From Actinomycetes bacterium (GTDB taxonomy: Bacteria > Actinomycetota > Thermoleophilia > Solirubrobacterales > 70-9), in assembly GCA_023434465.1 (NCBI GenBank), contig JAEYSQ010000224.1, positions 1 through 13,633 of the forward strand: DNA of 13,633 bases. The letters run 5' to 3'. Positions 1 to 6,842 of this stretch are shown piece after piece (position 1 is the first letter of the stretch; each line of letters begins with the position of its first letter). A program made the translations under genes and the position numbers. The notes under the pieces were generated by a model. The model saw only the letters and a program-made list of their open reading frames with translations. It had not been told where the DNA came from and ran no database searches.

Positions 1-224
1 ATCCCGGCCAGGCCGCGGCGCTGACCGACCACTGTGGCGACGGTCTCGCCACGAGGCGATGCGCCACGCTCGACCACATCGGCGATCACTCCGACCCGGG
101 CAAACTCACCGTCCCGGCGGGGCAGCAGGAAGACCTGCTCCTCTTCACCTACATCGATCGAGAGAGTTGCGGTGACGGAAGGGAAGACGATTGCTTCATC
201 AAGTGGAACCAGCAGAAGATCCAT
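1..224 (-). CDS. lon: Lon-type ATP-dependent protease, N-terminal fragment (3' end outside window)
   Basis: Reading the minus strand from the ATG at 222-224 gives 74 residues before the window edge. The start, MDLLLVPLDEAIVFPSVT, matches the opening of the LON substrate-binding domain, whose families begin with LPL(R/D)xxVxFPG. The later GEFARVGVIADVVERG and VVGQRRGLAG correspond to the 'vGtvAri...v.G..R' region of that domain. Lon is a cytoplasmic AAA+ serine protease that degrades misfolded and regulatory proteins. Neither the ATPase nor the protease domain is visible, so a stand-alone LON-domain protein cannot be excluded. The gene follows the P450 in the same direction after 95 bases but has its own strong promoter with a palindrome in the spacer, so regulated separate transcription is likely. 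Only a weak GGA precedes the ATG by about seven bases. Confidence 0.85.
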   Translation of the reverse strand, partial: MDLLLVPLDEAIVFPSVTATLSIDVGEEEQVFLLPRRDGEFARVGVIADVVERGASPRGETVATVVGQRRGLAG

Positions 225-259
225 TAGTAAGTCCAGTTTCTGTAGTTAGTCCTGCGGAA

Positions 260-287
260 AGCATAGCGCAACTGGTTGCGCTGTCAA
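260..287 (-). promoter_or_regulatory. Sigma-70-type promoter of lon
   Basis: On the minus strand a perfect -35 TTGACA (282-287) is followed after 16 bases by TATGCT (260-265), a good -10. This is the best consensus promoter in the window. Transcription would start near 253 and give a leader of roughly 29 bases before the lon ATG. Seen directly; its activity is inferred. Confidence 0.75.
265..282. promoter_or_regulatory. Perfect inverted repeat (operator candidate) in the lon promoter spacer
   Basis: AGCGCAAC-TG-GTTGCGCT is a perfect 8+8 inverted repeat with a 2-base centre. It fills the spacer between the lon -35 and -10 and shares its outermost base with each hexamer. A dimeric regulator bound here would block RNA polymerase or, as MerR-type proteins do, remodel the spacer. 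It does not match the HspR HAIR element (CTTGAGT-N7-ACTCAAG), nor the CGC-N5-GCG core I recall for ClgR boxes, so the regulator is unknown. A second pair of 7-base arms, AGTTAGT (244-250) and ACTAACT (287-293), flanks it off-centre. Confidence 0.6.
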
Positions 288-319
288 CTAACTGGTGGAC
301 CGGGATCCGCCACAAGCGG

Positions 320-1546
320 CTAGACGGGGGTGATTCGCACGTCCATACGGTCGATTCCGTAGATGCCACTGACCGTCTGCAACTCGGTCAGGCCGTTCAG
401 TTCGATCTTCTCGATGTGCTCGGCAAAGAAGCGAAGGCCTTCCTCGAGCTCGGCCCGGGCCAGGTTGGCGCCGACGCAGTAATGAATCCCGGCGCCGAAA
501 GTGAGGGGGCGGGTCCGGTCCCGCTCGGCGAGGATGTCGAAGTCCCGTGCGTTCTCGAATGCTTCCGGGTCCCGGTTGCCGGTGAAGGAGCAGACCACCA
601 GCACCGTGCCGGCCGGGAAGGTCACATCGCGGTACTCGACCTCCTCGGTCAGCTGGCGGGCGGTGAAGGGGGTGATCGGCTCGAAGCGGAGGACCTCGCT
701 CACCGCCCGGGGAACCAGCTCGTCCGGGTCCTCGCGCAGGGCCTTCCACTGGTCCGGCTTGCCGGCCAGGAGCCGGATCGCGTGGGAGAGCTGGCTCTGG
801 GTGGTGTCGACACCGCCGACCAGGATGTTGAGAACGAGGTTCCGGAGTTCCTGGTCGGAGAGCTTCTCCCCTTCCTCCTCGGTCCGGATCAGGGTGGTGA
901 TCAGGTCATCGTCCGGGGAGCTCCGGCGCTTCTCGATCAGCGGATCCACCCAGGCGTAGAACTCGCCGACCTTCTGCTGGATGGTCTCGACCGTCTCGGG
1001 GTCGGAAAGCGCAATCGGGTCGAACTGGCGCTGGATCCACTCCGACCAGTCATGAAGGCGCTGCGCATCCACGGCCGGGGCACCCATCACCCTGGCGATC
1101 GTCTGCGACGGGTAGGGCCGGCTGAACCGGCCCACGAAATCGAACTGGTCGGTCTCCAGTTCCGACCAGAGATCCTCGAGAATCTCCCGCATCACCGGCC
1201 GCCAGGCGTTGGCCGCCCTCGGCGTGAGGGACGGGTTCACGAGGCTCCTCAGGCGCCGGTGATCGTCGCCGGTCTGGTTGATGATGTTGGCGACTATCTG
1301 CTCGTGGAGCGGCCCGCTGGTGATGCCGAACATCTGCCCGAGCAGCTTGCCCGGAAACTCGGCCGACCGCGAACGCAGGAAGAACTCCCCCGCTTCCCGG
1401 TCCAGGACGACCAGCGAGAGCGGCCCCCTGGCCAGCCATTTGCCGGAGTCAAGCAGCGAGTTCGCCTCGACATGCCACCGCCAACCGGACAGGGCCGGAT
1501 CGGCCGGGTCGATCTCGGGTAGGTCGAGCGCGGTGACGAGGGTCAT
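320..1546 (-). CDS. Cytochrome P450 monooxygenase
   Basis: A complete 408-residue soluble P450, the usual size of bacterial class I enzymes. Landmarks in order: the C-helix HRRLR at 96-100, the oxygen-binding I-helix motif GGVDTT at 244-249, the K-helix ExxR at E284-R287 (EVLR), and the heme-ligand loop FGAGIHYCVG at 350-359 with Cys357 as thiolate ligand. There is no membrane anchor. It should hydroxylate or otherwise oxidise a small hydrophobic molecule using electrons from a ferredoxin and reductase; neither is encoded nearby, so the partners are elsewhere. Substrate and CYP family cannot be assigned from sequence alone. The ATG has no Shine-Dalgarno sequence but a TAGGCT hexamer ends six bases before it, suggesting a leaderless transcript. 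The upstream secreted-protein gene ends 26 bases away on the same strand, so read-through is also possible. Confidence 0.93.
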   Translation of the reverse strand: MTLVTALDLPEIDPADPALSGWRWHVEANSLLDSGKWLARGPLSLVVLDREAGEFFLRSRSAEFPGKLLGQMFGITSGPLHEQIVANIINQTGDDHRRLRSLVNPSLTPRAANAWRPVMREILEDLWSELETDQFDFVGRFSRPYPSQTIARVMGAPAVDAQRLHDWSEWIQRQFDPIALSDPETVETIQQKVGEFYAWVDPLIEKRRSSPDDDLITTLIRTEEEGEKLSDQELRNLVLNILVGGVDTTQSQLSHAIRLLAGKPDQWKALREDPDELVPRAVSEVLRFEPITPFTARQLTEEVEYRDVTFPAGTVLVVCSFTGNRDPEAFENARDFDILAERDRTRPLTFGAGIHYCVGANLARAELEEGLRFFAEHIEKIELNGLTELQTVSGIYGIDRMDVRITPV

Positions 1547-1552
1547 GGCGTG

Positions 1553-1558
1553 AGCCTA
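1553..1558 (-). promoter_or_regulatory. Candidate leaderless -10 box of the P450 gene
   Basis: TAGGCT on the minus strand lies exactly six bases before the ATG at 1544-1546. Transcription would then begin at the start codon. No convincing -35 is seen and no ribosome binding site is present. It lies in the 26-base gap after the upstream gene's stop. Confidence 0.45.
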
Positions 1559-1572
1559 CCCCCACCCGGAAG

Positions 1573-3156
1573 CTAACCGACCCTGACCCGCTTCCAGCGA
1601 GACGGGTTGCCGGCCCGATCGAAGACGCGAATCCAGATCCGGTGCCTTGAAGTGAAGATCCTGAGCCTGCGGCTGAACTTCACCCTGGGTAGCGCGCCCC
1701 GGCGCGGCCCCGCCTGGATCCGGGCGACTCCTGATGTGGCGTCCCGGGCGCGGACCCTGACCACGACGCGCTTCGATCGGCCGCGCCGCGTCGCCGAGGC
1801 CGAGCGGACCACGGGCGGCGTCCGGTCGAGCACGATGTCGTCCGAAAGGGTCTCAAGCGAATCGTCGAAGCGGACATAGACCGTGCGCTGTATCCGTTCC
1901 GGTCCGCCCGTATCGAGTCGCCACGGAATGGTCGGTGCGAGTGCGACCGACAACGCGTCGGCGAAACTACCGTCGTTGGCGATCACCGCGTCCCGGGCGC
2001 CCCACGGCCAGACGACGGAAAGGGTCACCTCCCGATGTCTGGTGAACCGAGCGCCGGCATTGATTGACACCCCGGGCCGGCCCGCCGGCGGGGTCGGTGG
2101 CTCCCGCCTGAACGTCGCACGCACGGTCCGATCGGCGTCGCCCGGAACCAGGCACGCGAAGTCGACGAAGTAGGGACAGTAGGACCAGCCCGCGACGTAG
2201 GAGCCTGGATCGGGGTGTGCGTCCAGCCGAATAAATTCGTTCTCCCGCACGAGTTCGGTGCAGTCGGTTCCGCAGTCGATGCCCTTGGCCGGCGAGGTCA
2301 CCGTCCCGCTGCCGTCCCCGTCCCTGATCACGGTGACGGTGTGCCGGGGATCGGGAGCCCCCGAGCAGGGAACGTTCGAGCGCGGCGAGTTGAGCACGAA
2401 CTGACTGTCACCGGCCGCTTCGCTCACGATGATCGAGCCACCCACCACGAACGGATCCTCAGGGCAGTACGCCCCGAACACCGCCGGAGGATCACCTTCC
2501 CCACCGGGCATATCCAGCTTGAGATCGGTGAATCCGAGCGCCTGGACATCCTTATCCTCCATCAGCACAGCGAAACCCGCGTCGAGGGGCTGGAACCCTT
2601 TGAGGATGAATCCCGCCGCATGCTCGGGAGCGTCCTCACGGAACTGTCCGATGATCGCGAAGATCCGCCCGCCGAGAACGTACTCGTCCGCGAAGACAAC
2701 CAGCAGGTCCGCGATCAGCTCGTTACCACTGGTCAGGACGCCGTCCGGGTGCAACGTCGCCTCCCCCACCCCGACCACGGATCGCGGGCAGGCCAGACGC
2801 ATCCCGTAGATGGGCTCGGCGGGGAGGTTGTGGGGGATTACCCTGCCTTCGAAGTCCCACAGGATCACCTCGTCGACGTTCGGGCAGGTCGGGGGCTTGT
2901 TGGTCCGTCCGTTGATCGCTGGGGGTAGGTCAAATGAGACGCTGTTCATCACGCGAGTTTCAGTCGCCTCCTGCGGCGGCGTGACCGAGGCCTCAAGTTT
3001 CAGCTTCGCCGGGCGCGAAACGGATTCAAAGAATCCCTCCCCGACGGGACTGACCACGGCTTTGACGCTTGCGGATTCACCGGCAGCGAGGGCCTTCCCT
3101 GCCGAACCGATCAGCAGGCCAATCGTGACGGTCACCGCGATCGAGATCACTTTCAT
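1573..3156 (-). CDS. Secreted multi-domain protein with InlB-type repeat
   Basis: A 527-residue protein with a signal peptide at about 1-25: a Lys at position 2, a hydrophobic stretch VISIAVTVTIGLLIGSAG, then ALAAG as a probable signal peptidase I site. Residues about 30-265 form a region I do not recognise by function, with scattered cysteines (C91, C123, C231, C264). Residues 272-350 look like a divergent InlB B-repeat: VTVIRDGDGSGTVTSP, then GIDCGTDCTELV, AHPDPGSYVAGWSYC and a closing VRATF. After a proline-rich linker (352-360), the rest (about 361-527) looks like Ig-like beta modules, including a phrase YVRFDDS...DIVLDRTPP and a very basic tail. No cell-wall sorting signal or C-terminal membrane helix is seen, so it is probably released or held non-covalently. 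It sits 56 bases after the response regulator. Function unknown; adhesion or envelope role is only a guess. Confidence 0.8.
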   Translation of the reverse strand: MKVISIAVTVTIGLLIGSAGKALAAGESASVKAVVSPVGEGFFESVSRPAKLKLEASVTPPQEATETRVMNSVSFDLPPAINGRTNKPPTCPNVDEVILWDFEGRVIPHNLPAEPIYGMRLACPRSVVGVGEATLHPDGVLTSGNELIADLLVVFADEYVLGGRIFAIIGQFREDAPEHAAGFILKGFQPLDAGFAVLMEDKDVQALGFTDLKLDMPGGEGDPPAVFGAYCPEDPFVVGGSIIVSEAAGDSQFVLNSPRSNVPCSGAPDPRHTVTVIRDGDGSGTVTSPAKGIDCGTDCTELVRENEFIRLDAHPDPGSYVAGWSYCPYFVDFACLVPGDADRTVRATFRREPPTPPAGRPGVSINAGARFTRHREVTLSVVWPWGARDAVIANDGSFADALSVALAPTIPWRLDTGGPERIQRTVYVRFDDSLETLSDDIVLDRTPPVVRSASATRRGRSKRVVVRVRARDATSGVARIQAGPRRGALPRVKFSRRLRIFTSRHRIWIRVFDRAGNPSRWKRVRVG

Positions 3157-3173
3157 GGCTTGCCCCGTTAGCC

Positions 3174-3179
3174 AGCCTA
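3174..3179 (-). promoter_or_regulatory. Possible -10 box before the secreted-protein gene
   Basis: TAGGCT, the same hexamer as before the P450, lies 17 bases upstream of the ATG at 3154-3156 in the 56-base gap after the response regulator. It would give a leader of about ten bases containing GGGG. No -35 is recognisable, and co-transcription from the two-component genes is equally possible. Confidence 0.25.
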
Positions 3180-3212
3180 TTCCGTTCGGGGGGAACCGAT
3201 GCGTCGTTTCGC

Positions 3213-3935
3213 TCAGGAGTCAGCGAACTTGTAGCCGATGCCGCGTACCGTGAGGACAAGCTCGGGGCGTTGCGGGTCGGTCTCCACCTTCTGGCGGAGG
3301 TTCGAGATGTGGACGTCGCAGGCGCGTTCGTCGCCGTCGAACTCGGTCTGCCAGAGCTCCTCCATGATCTTGGCCCGGCTGAAGACCTCACCAGGCCGGG
3401 CGGCCAGCAGGCGGAGGAGCTGGAACTCGGAGCGGGTCAGGCTGACCGGTCGGCCCTTGACGGTCACCACGTGGCGGGCCAGGTCGATCGTGACCGGACC
3501 GGAAACGATCCGGGTCTGCTCGGGGGCGGGTGCCCGGTCGAGCTCGCGCCGGCGAAGCAGCGCCCGGACCCGGCCGAGCAGCTCACGGACCGAGAACGGC
3601 TTGGTCACGTAATCATCGGCACCGACCTCGAGACCGACCACCTTGTCCACCTCGGCGTCCTTGGCCGTGAGGATGATGATCGGCACGGCTGATCGCGAAC
3701 GCACCTCCCGGCAGATGTCGAGGCCGGATTTGCCCGGCATCATGATGTCGAGGATCAGCAGGTCGTAGTCGAACTCCCCGACCAGCAACCCTTCCGCGTC
3801 GGTTCCGTCCTCGGCAGCGGTGACCTCGAAGCCTTCCTGGGTCAGCGCGTAACCGACCGAGTCGCGAACCGAGGGTTCGTCGTCGGCGATCAGGATGCGC
3901 CCGGCGGCGCCGTTCATTGATGGGATGGAGTTCAT
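3213..3935 (-). CDS. OmpR/PhoB-family response regulator
   Basis: A 240-residue DNA-binding response regulator. The receiver domain (about 13-125) has the acidic pocket D18-D19, the phospho-acceptor D63 in LLILDIMMPG, the switch residue T90 in ILTAKD, and K112 in YVTKPF. The C-terminal winged helix (about 142-238) ends with DVHISNLRQKVE and VRGIGYKF, typical of the Trans_Reg_C domain. I start it at the ATG at 3933-3935, which overlaps the kinase stop as ATGA and implies translational coupling. The frame extends up to 3980, but that would overlap the kinase by nearly 50 bases and add no domain. A later Met at 3915-3917 is possible. It should be phosphorylated by the kinase encoded just upstream and bind promoters as a dimer. 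Its target genes are unknown; the secreted protein and P450 downstream are candidates only by position. Confidence 0.95.
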   Translation of the reverse strand: MNSIPSMNGAAGRILIADDEPSVRDSVGYALTQEGFEVTAAEDGTDAEGLLVGEFDYDLLILDIMMPGKSGLDICREVRSRSAVPIIILTAKDAEVDKVVGLEVGADDYVTKPFSVRELLGRVRALLRRRELDRAPAPEQTRIVSGPVTIDLARHVVTVKGRPVSLTRSEFQLLRLLAARPGEVFSRAKIMEELWQTEFDGDERACDVHISNLRQKVETDPQRPELVLTVRGIGYKFADS

Positions 3936-5689
3936 GCGATCGGGGTTTCGGACTGGTCTATCAAAGGAAGACGGACCCAAAAGGTACTGCCCTCGCCCTC
4001 AACGGAATTTGCTCCCATCTCGCCACCCATCACATCGGCCATTCTGCGGGCGATCGCAAGACCCAGTCCGAAGCCTTCCTGACGCCTGGTTTCGGAGCGT
4101 CGATAGAAGCGTTCAAAGACCCTTTCGATCTCTGCCTGGGGGATTCCGGTGCCGGTGTCGATCACTTCGAGAAGCATCTCTGAATCACCGATCCGGCGTC
4201 CTCTCATGGTTACCGAGCCGGGCGCGGGAGTGTTCTTGCAGGCGTTGGTGACCAGCCCGATCAGCACCTGCCGGAGCAGGGTCGGATCACCCTTGGCGGC
4301 CAGGTCCGGCTCGACGTCGGTTCTCAGCTCGAGACCGACCGGCACCTCGACCGCAGCCTCCACATCCTTGACCGCGGCACCGATGTCGACCACCTCGACC
4401 TCGCCGGTTCCGAGGGCCTCGACCCGGGCCAGGGTGAGCAGCGACTGGGTCAGCCGGGACATGCGCTCGGCATCGGCCGAGAGCCGGTTGAGGAAGTGGT
4501 CGCGAGCCGGGGGATCGTCCTTGGCCCCCGACTGCAGCACCTCGATCGCTCCCGAGATCCCGGCCAGCGGGTTGCGAAGTTCATGGGCGGCGTTGCTGAC
4601 GAAGTCGCGCTCGGCGAACTCCTTGCGCATCTCGTCGGTGCGGTCACGAACCACGACCAGGACCGCGCCCTCATCGGGTAGCGAGCGGGCCTGGAGCGCG
4701 TAGGCCCGGTCGCCCATCCGCAGCGCCGGGTGGGCGGCAAAACCCTCCGCCGCCGCCCGCTTGATCGACGACATCATCGGGTCCGGCGCCCGGCCACCCT
4801 GCTCCAGCAGCGCGTTCGCGGCCGAGTTGTGGAAGCGGACGTCGCCGCCGTCGTCGATCACCATCACCGCGTCCCCGAGACCGTCGAAGATCGCGGTTAG
4901 CTTGTCGCGGTCGGCGGTCAGAACCCCAAAGCTTTCCTTGAGTGCCGCCCGCATCGAGTCGAGCGACCGGGCGAGATCGGCGATCTCGTCGCGCCCGGAA
5001 ACCGGCAGTCGGACGTCAAAGTTGCCCGAGGCGAGGTCGTCGGCCTTGGCGGCGATCCGTTTGAGGCGCGCGGTGATGACCGAAGCGATCGCCACTCCGA
5101 CCAGAGTGCCGATCAGGATTGCGATCAGGGCGGCCCTGAGGCTTTCGGAGCGCAGCGTGTCGATCGCGCTGCGGATCACTATCGGACGCGAGTAGCGACC
5201 GACGACGGCACCCTCGATCTCCCCGGGTTCGGTGACCGGGATCCCGACGATCGCGATTTCCCCGCCTCTGAGGTCTCGCGAAGGCCGTGCCCCTTCGAGA
5301 GCCTGTTCGAGAATCTCCTGGTAAGGCTTGCTGTCCGAGAATTCGGCCCGCGGGTTCTCGGGAGCAATCAGCTCCCCTCCCGGGTCGAAATACCAGGCGG
5401 TGTATCCCTCGCCATTAGCGGCTTCGAGCTCAGCTTTGACATCGACATCTGACTCGGAAAGACGCTCGGCCAGCCGCACCGTGCGTCCGACCGCGAGCTC
5501 GGTCGAACGCTCGTTCAGCACGTCCTGGCTCTTGTCGGTGATGAACGAGTAGAGGATTCCGGCGGTCAGGAAGCAGACCAGCGTGAACCCGGCGGCGAGC
5601 CAGACCCGCATGCCAATGTGGCGGCGGCGGGGCAGCCTGGTCCGGCGGCTGCGGTTGGTTGTCTGGGTGCCGGCGGGGCTGCCGCTCAT
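3932..5689 (-). CDS. Membrane sensor histidine kinase, PhoR-like (HAMP-PAS-HisKA-HATPase)
   Basis: A 585-residue kinase. A basic N-terminus (12-28) precedes transmembrane helix 1 (about 29-50). An extracytoplasmic sensor domain (51-185) follows, then helix 2 (about 186-206), HAMP (207-258), a PAS-like domain (about 262-350) and the dimerisation/phospho-acceptor domain with H369 in NAAHELRNPL. The ATP-binding domain shows the N box with N482 and N486 (TNACKNT), G1 DTGTGIP at 511-517, the F box FERFYR at 525-530 and G2 GFGLGLAIA at 539-547. All catalytic motifs are intact. It should autophosphorylate on H369 and pass phosphate to the regulator encoded next. The signal is unknown; the architecture resembles PhoR/WalK. 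Kinase first, regulator second is the less common gene order. No Shine-Dalgarno stands at usual spacing, but TAGGGT ends six bases before the ATG. Confidence 0.94.
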   Translation of the reverse strand: MSGSPAGTQTTNRSRRTRLPRRRHIGMRVWLAAGFTLVCFLTAGILYSFITDKSQDVLNERSTELAVGRTVRLAERLSESDVDVKAELEAANGEGYTAWYFDPGGELIAPENPRAEFSDSKPYQEILEQALEGARPSRDLRGGEIAIVGIPVTEPGEIEGAVVGRYSRPIVIRSAIDTLRSESLRAALIAILIGTLVGVAIASVITARLKRIAAKADDLASGNFDVRLPVSGRDEIADLARSLDSMRAALKESFGVLTADRDKLTAIFDGLGDAVMVIDDGGDVRFHNSAANALLEQGGRAPDPMMSSIKRAAAEGFAAHPALRMGDRAYALQARSLPDEGAVLVVVRDRTDEMRKEFAERDFVSNAAHELRNPLAGISGAIEVLQSGAKDDPPARDHFLNRLSADAERMSRLTQSLLTLARVEALGTGEVEVVDIGAAVKDVEAAVEVPVGLELRTDVEPDLAAKGDPTLLRQVLIGLVTNACKNTPAPGSVTMRGRRIGDSEMLLEVIDTGTGIPQAEIERVFERFYRRSETRRQEGFGLGLAIARRMADVMGGEMGANSVEGEGSTFWVRLPLIDQSETPIA

Positions 5690-5695
5690 GGGCGG

Positions 5696-5701
5696 ACCCT
5701 A
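5696..5701 (-). promoter_or_regulatory. Candidate leaderless -10 box of the histidine kinase gene
   Basis: TAGGGT on the minus strand, followed by six bases (CCGCCC) and then the kinase ATG. It lies inside the 32-base divergent gap shared with the glycosyltransferase gene. No clear -35 is visible. Confidence 0.45.
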
Positions 5702-5709
5702 TTTCATGG

Positions 5710-5715
5710 CAAAAT
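5710..5715 (+). promoter_or_regulatory. Weak candidate leaderless -10 box of the glycosyltransferase gene
   Basis: CAAAAT lies six bases before the GTG at 5722, in the AT-rich centre of the divergent gap. It lacks the first T of the TANNNT pattern seen at other starts here, so support is weak. No Shine-Dalgarno precedes this GTG. Confidence 0.25.
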
Positions 5716-5721
5716 CGCCGC

Positions 5722-6438
5722 GTGAGGACGCTTGTCTTTATTCCGGCCTGGAACGAGGAGAACTCGATCGAGGCGGTCATCAGCGATGCCCGGGCGCATG
5801 TTCCCGGCGCCGACGTGATGGTCGTCGACGACGGTTCGACCGATCGCACGGCCGCGCTCTCACGCCGCGCCGGGGCGCTGGTCGCTTCGCTGCCGTTCAA
5901 CCAGGGCGTCGGCGCCGCCCACCAGACCGCCTACATCTTTGCCCTCCGGCACGGGTACGCAATCTGCGGCCAGCTTGACGGTGACGGTCAGCATCCCGCC
6001 TCCGAGGTCGCCCGGCTGATCGCCGCCGTGGAAGCGGGAGCCGATCTCGCGGTCGGATCCCGCTTTGCCCACGACGTGAATCCCGACATCCCGGAGTACC
6101 GGTCGACCTTCGCCCGGCGGCTCGGTCAGCGGCTGTTCAGCCTGCTGGTTTCGACCTCGACCCGCCAGACCTTCACCGACACGACCAGCGGAATGCGGGC
6201 GCTCAACGAGAAAGCGATGAGACTTTTCGCCGATCGCTACTCCTCCGAGTTCGCCGAGGTCGAATCCCTGCAGCAGGCGGTGCGGGCCGGACTGGTGGTC
6301 AGGGAGGTACCGGTTCACATGCTGGCCCGGGAACACGGCCGCTCCTTCATCACCCCGGTGACCTCGGCCTACTACATCTTCAAAACCCTGATCGTGCTGC
6401 TGATCGGTCAGCTGCGGCCCCGGCAGGCGGGCCAGTGA
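5722..6438 (+). CDS. GT2-family glycosyltransferase, dolichyl-phosphate-mannose-synthase-like
   Basis: A 238-residue GT-A fold enzyme made only of the catalytic domain. The start MRTLVFIPAWNEE contains the family's opening strand and (Y/A)NEE motif; VDDGSTDRT at 35-43 binds the nucleotide; QLDGDGQHP at 84-92 carries the metal-binding acidic motif. It probably moves a sugar from an activated nucleotide donor to a lipid-phosphate or glycan acceptor at the inner membrane face. Hydrophobic residues near 214-230 (YYIFKTLIVLLIGQL) may dock to the membrane. I chose the GTG at 5722 because homology begins there; the frame opens at 5659, but that would run into the divergent kinase gene. The stop overlaps the next gene's start (GTGA), so the two proteins are probably made together. 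Donor sugar and acceptor cannot be determined. Confidence 0.9.
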   Translation: MRTLVFIPAWNEENSIEAVISDARAHVPGADVMVVDDGSTDRTAALSRRAGALVASLPFNQGVGAAHQTAYIFALRHGYAICGQLDGDGQHPASEVARLIAAVEAGADLAVGSRFAHDVNPDIPEYRSTFARRLGQRLFSLLVSTSTRQTFTDTTSGMRALNEKAMRLFADRYSSEFAEVESLQQAVRAGLVVREVPVHMLAREHGRSFITPVTSAYYIFKTLIVLLIGQLRPRQAGQ

Positions 6439-6842
6439 ACTTCCTGCTCGCCGCCACCGAACCGGTGGTCCGGCTGACCCCGCAGGCGCGAATCCTCGCG
6501 GCCGTCCTGGCGATCGCCTTCATGTTGCTGATCCTCGATCTGATCCGGCGGGACAAGTTGCTCGAGCGCTACTCGATCGTCTGGTTTCTGCTCGGGATCG
6601 GCATGCTGCTCGGCGCTATCTTCCCGATCCTGCTCGAGTGGCTGGCCAAGGCGATGGGTGTCCGCGACGTCACGATCGCCCTCTTCTCGGTCACCCTGTT
6701 GATCCTGCTCGCGCTCTCGCTCAACTTCTCGGTGATCGCCTCCCGCCAGTCGAAGCAGATCACCCGCCTCGCCCAGCGATCGGCGATCGACGGGGTCGAG
6801 GAGAAGGAAGAGGTCCCGGCTCCCTCCGACAGACCGGGCTAG
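6435..6842 (+). CDS. DUF2304 three-helix membrane protein
   Basis: A 135-residue integral membrane protein with helices at about 19-37, 47-66 and 79-102. The short loop between the first two, RRDKLLERYSIVW, is the hallmark of DUF2304 (R-x-K-L-x-E-x-Y-x-x-x-W). The C-terminal third (103-135) is soluble, charged and rich in Glu and Pro. It starts at a GTG overlapping the glycosyltransferase stop by four bases, a pairing often seen for this family, so a role as membrane partner or anchor of that enzyme is the natural inference. Biochemical function is unknown. The stop codon overlaps that of the convergent holB gene in a shared CTAG, leaving no room for a separate terminator. Confidence 0.85.
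   Translation: MNFLLAATEPVVRLTPQARILAAVLAIAFMLLILDLIRRDKLLERYSIVWFLLGIGMLLGAIFPILLEWLAKAMGVRDVTIALFSVTLLILLALSLNFSVIASRQSKQITRLAQRSAIDGVEEKEEVPAPSDRPG

Noticed and set aside
265..282. Reading the lon palindrome as an HspR HAIR or ClgR box
   Set aside because: Arms AGCGCAAC/GTTGCGCT do not match CTTGAGT-N7-ACTCAAG, and the CGC to GCG distance is eight bases rather than the five I recall for ClgR.
191..1522. Long plus-strand open frame opposite the P450 gene
   Set aside because: It is the antisense shadow of a P450 with intact heme, I-helix and ExxR motifs; its translation has no recognisable domain and a composition typical of high-GC shadows.
2215..2928. Plus-strand open frame opposite the secreted-protein gene
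   Set aside because: The minus-strand frame has a signal peptide and repeat domains; this one has no recognisable feature.
3182..3198. Possible hairpin terminator between the response regulator and secreted-protein genes
   Set aside because: Only about four or five base pairs around a run of C/G and no following T-tract, so too weak to call.
3936..3980. Upstream start for the response regulator
   Set aside because: It would add 15 residues without homology and deepen the overlap with the kinase gene; the ATGA overlap at 3932-3935 is the usual coupled arrangement.
5659..5721. Upstream ATG for the glycosyltransferase
   Set aside because: The added 21 residues are Arg/Cys-rich, not family-like, and overlap the divergent kinase start; GTG at 5722 begins the conserved first strand.
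6509..6518. GGCGATCGCC, which contains the octamer GCGATCGC known as HIP1 in cyanobacteria
   Set aside because: A single in-gene copy in GC-rich DNA full of GATCG words; no sign of over-representation, and the gene content is not cyanobacterial.
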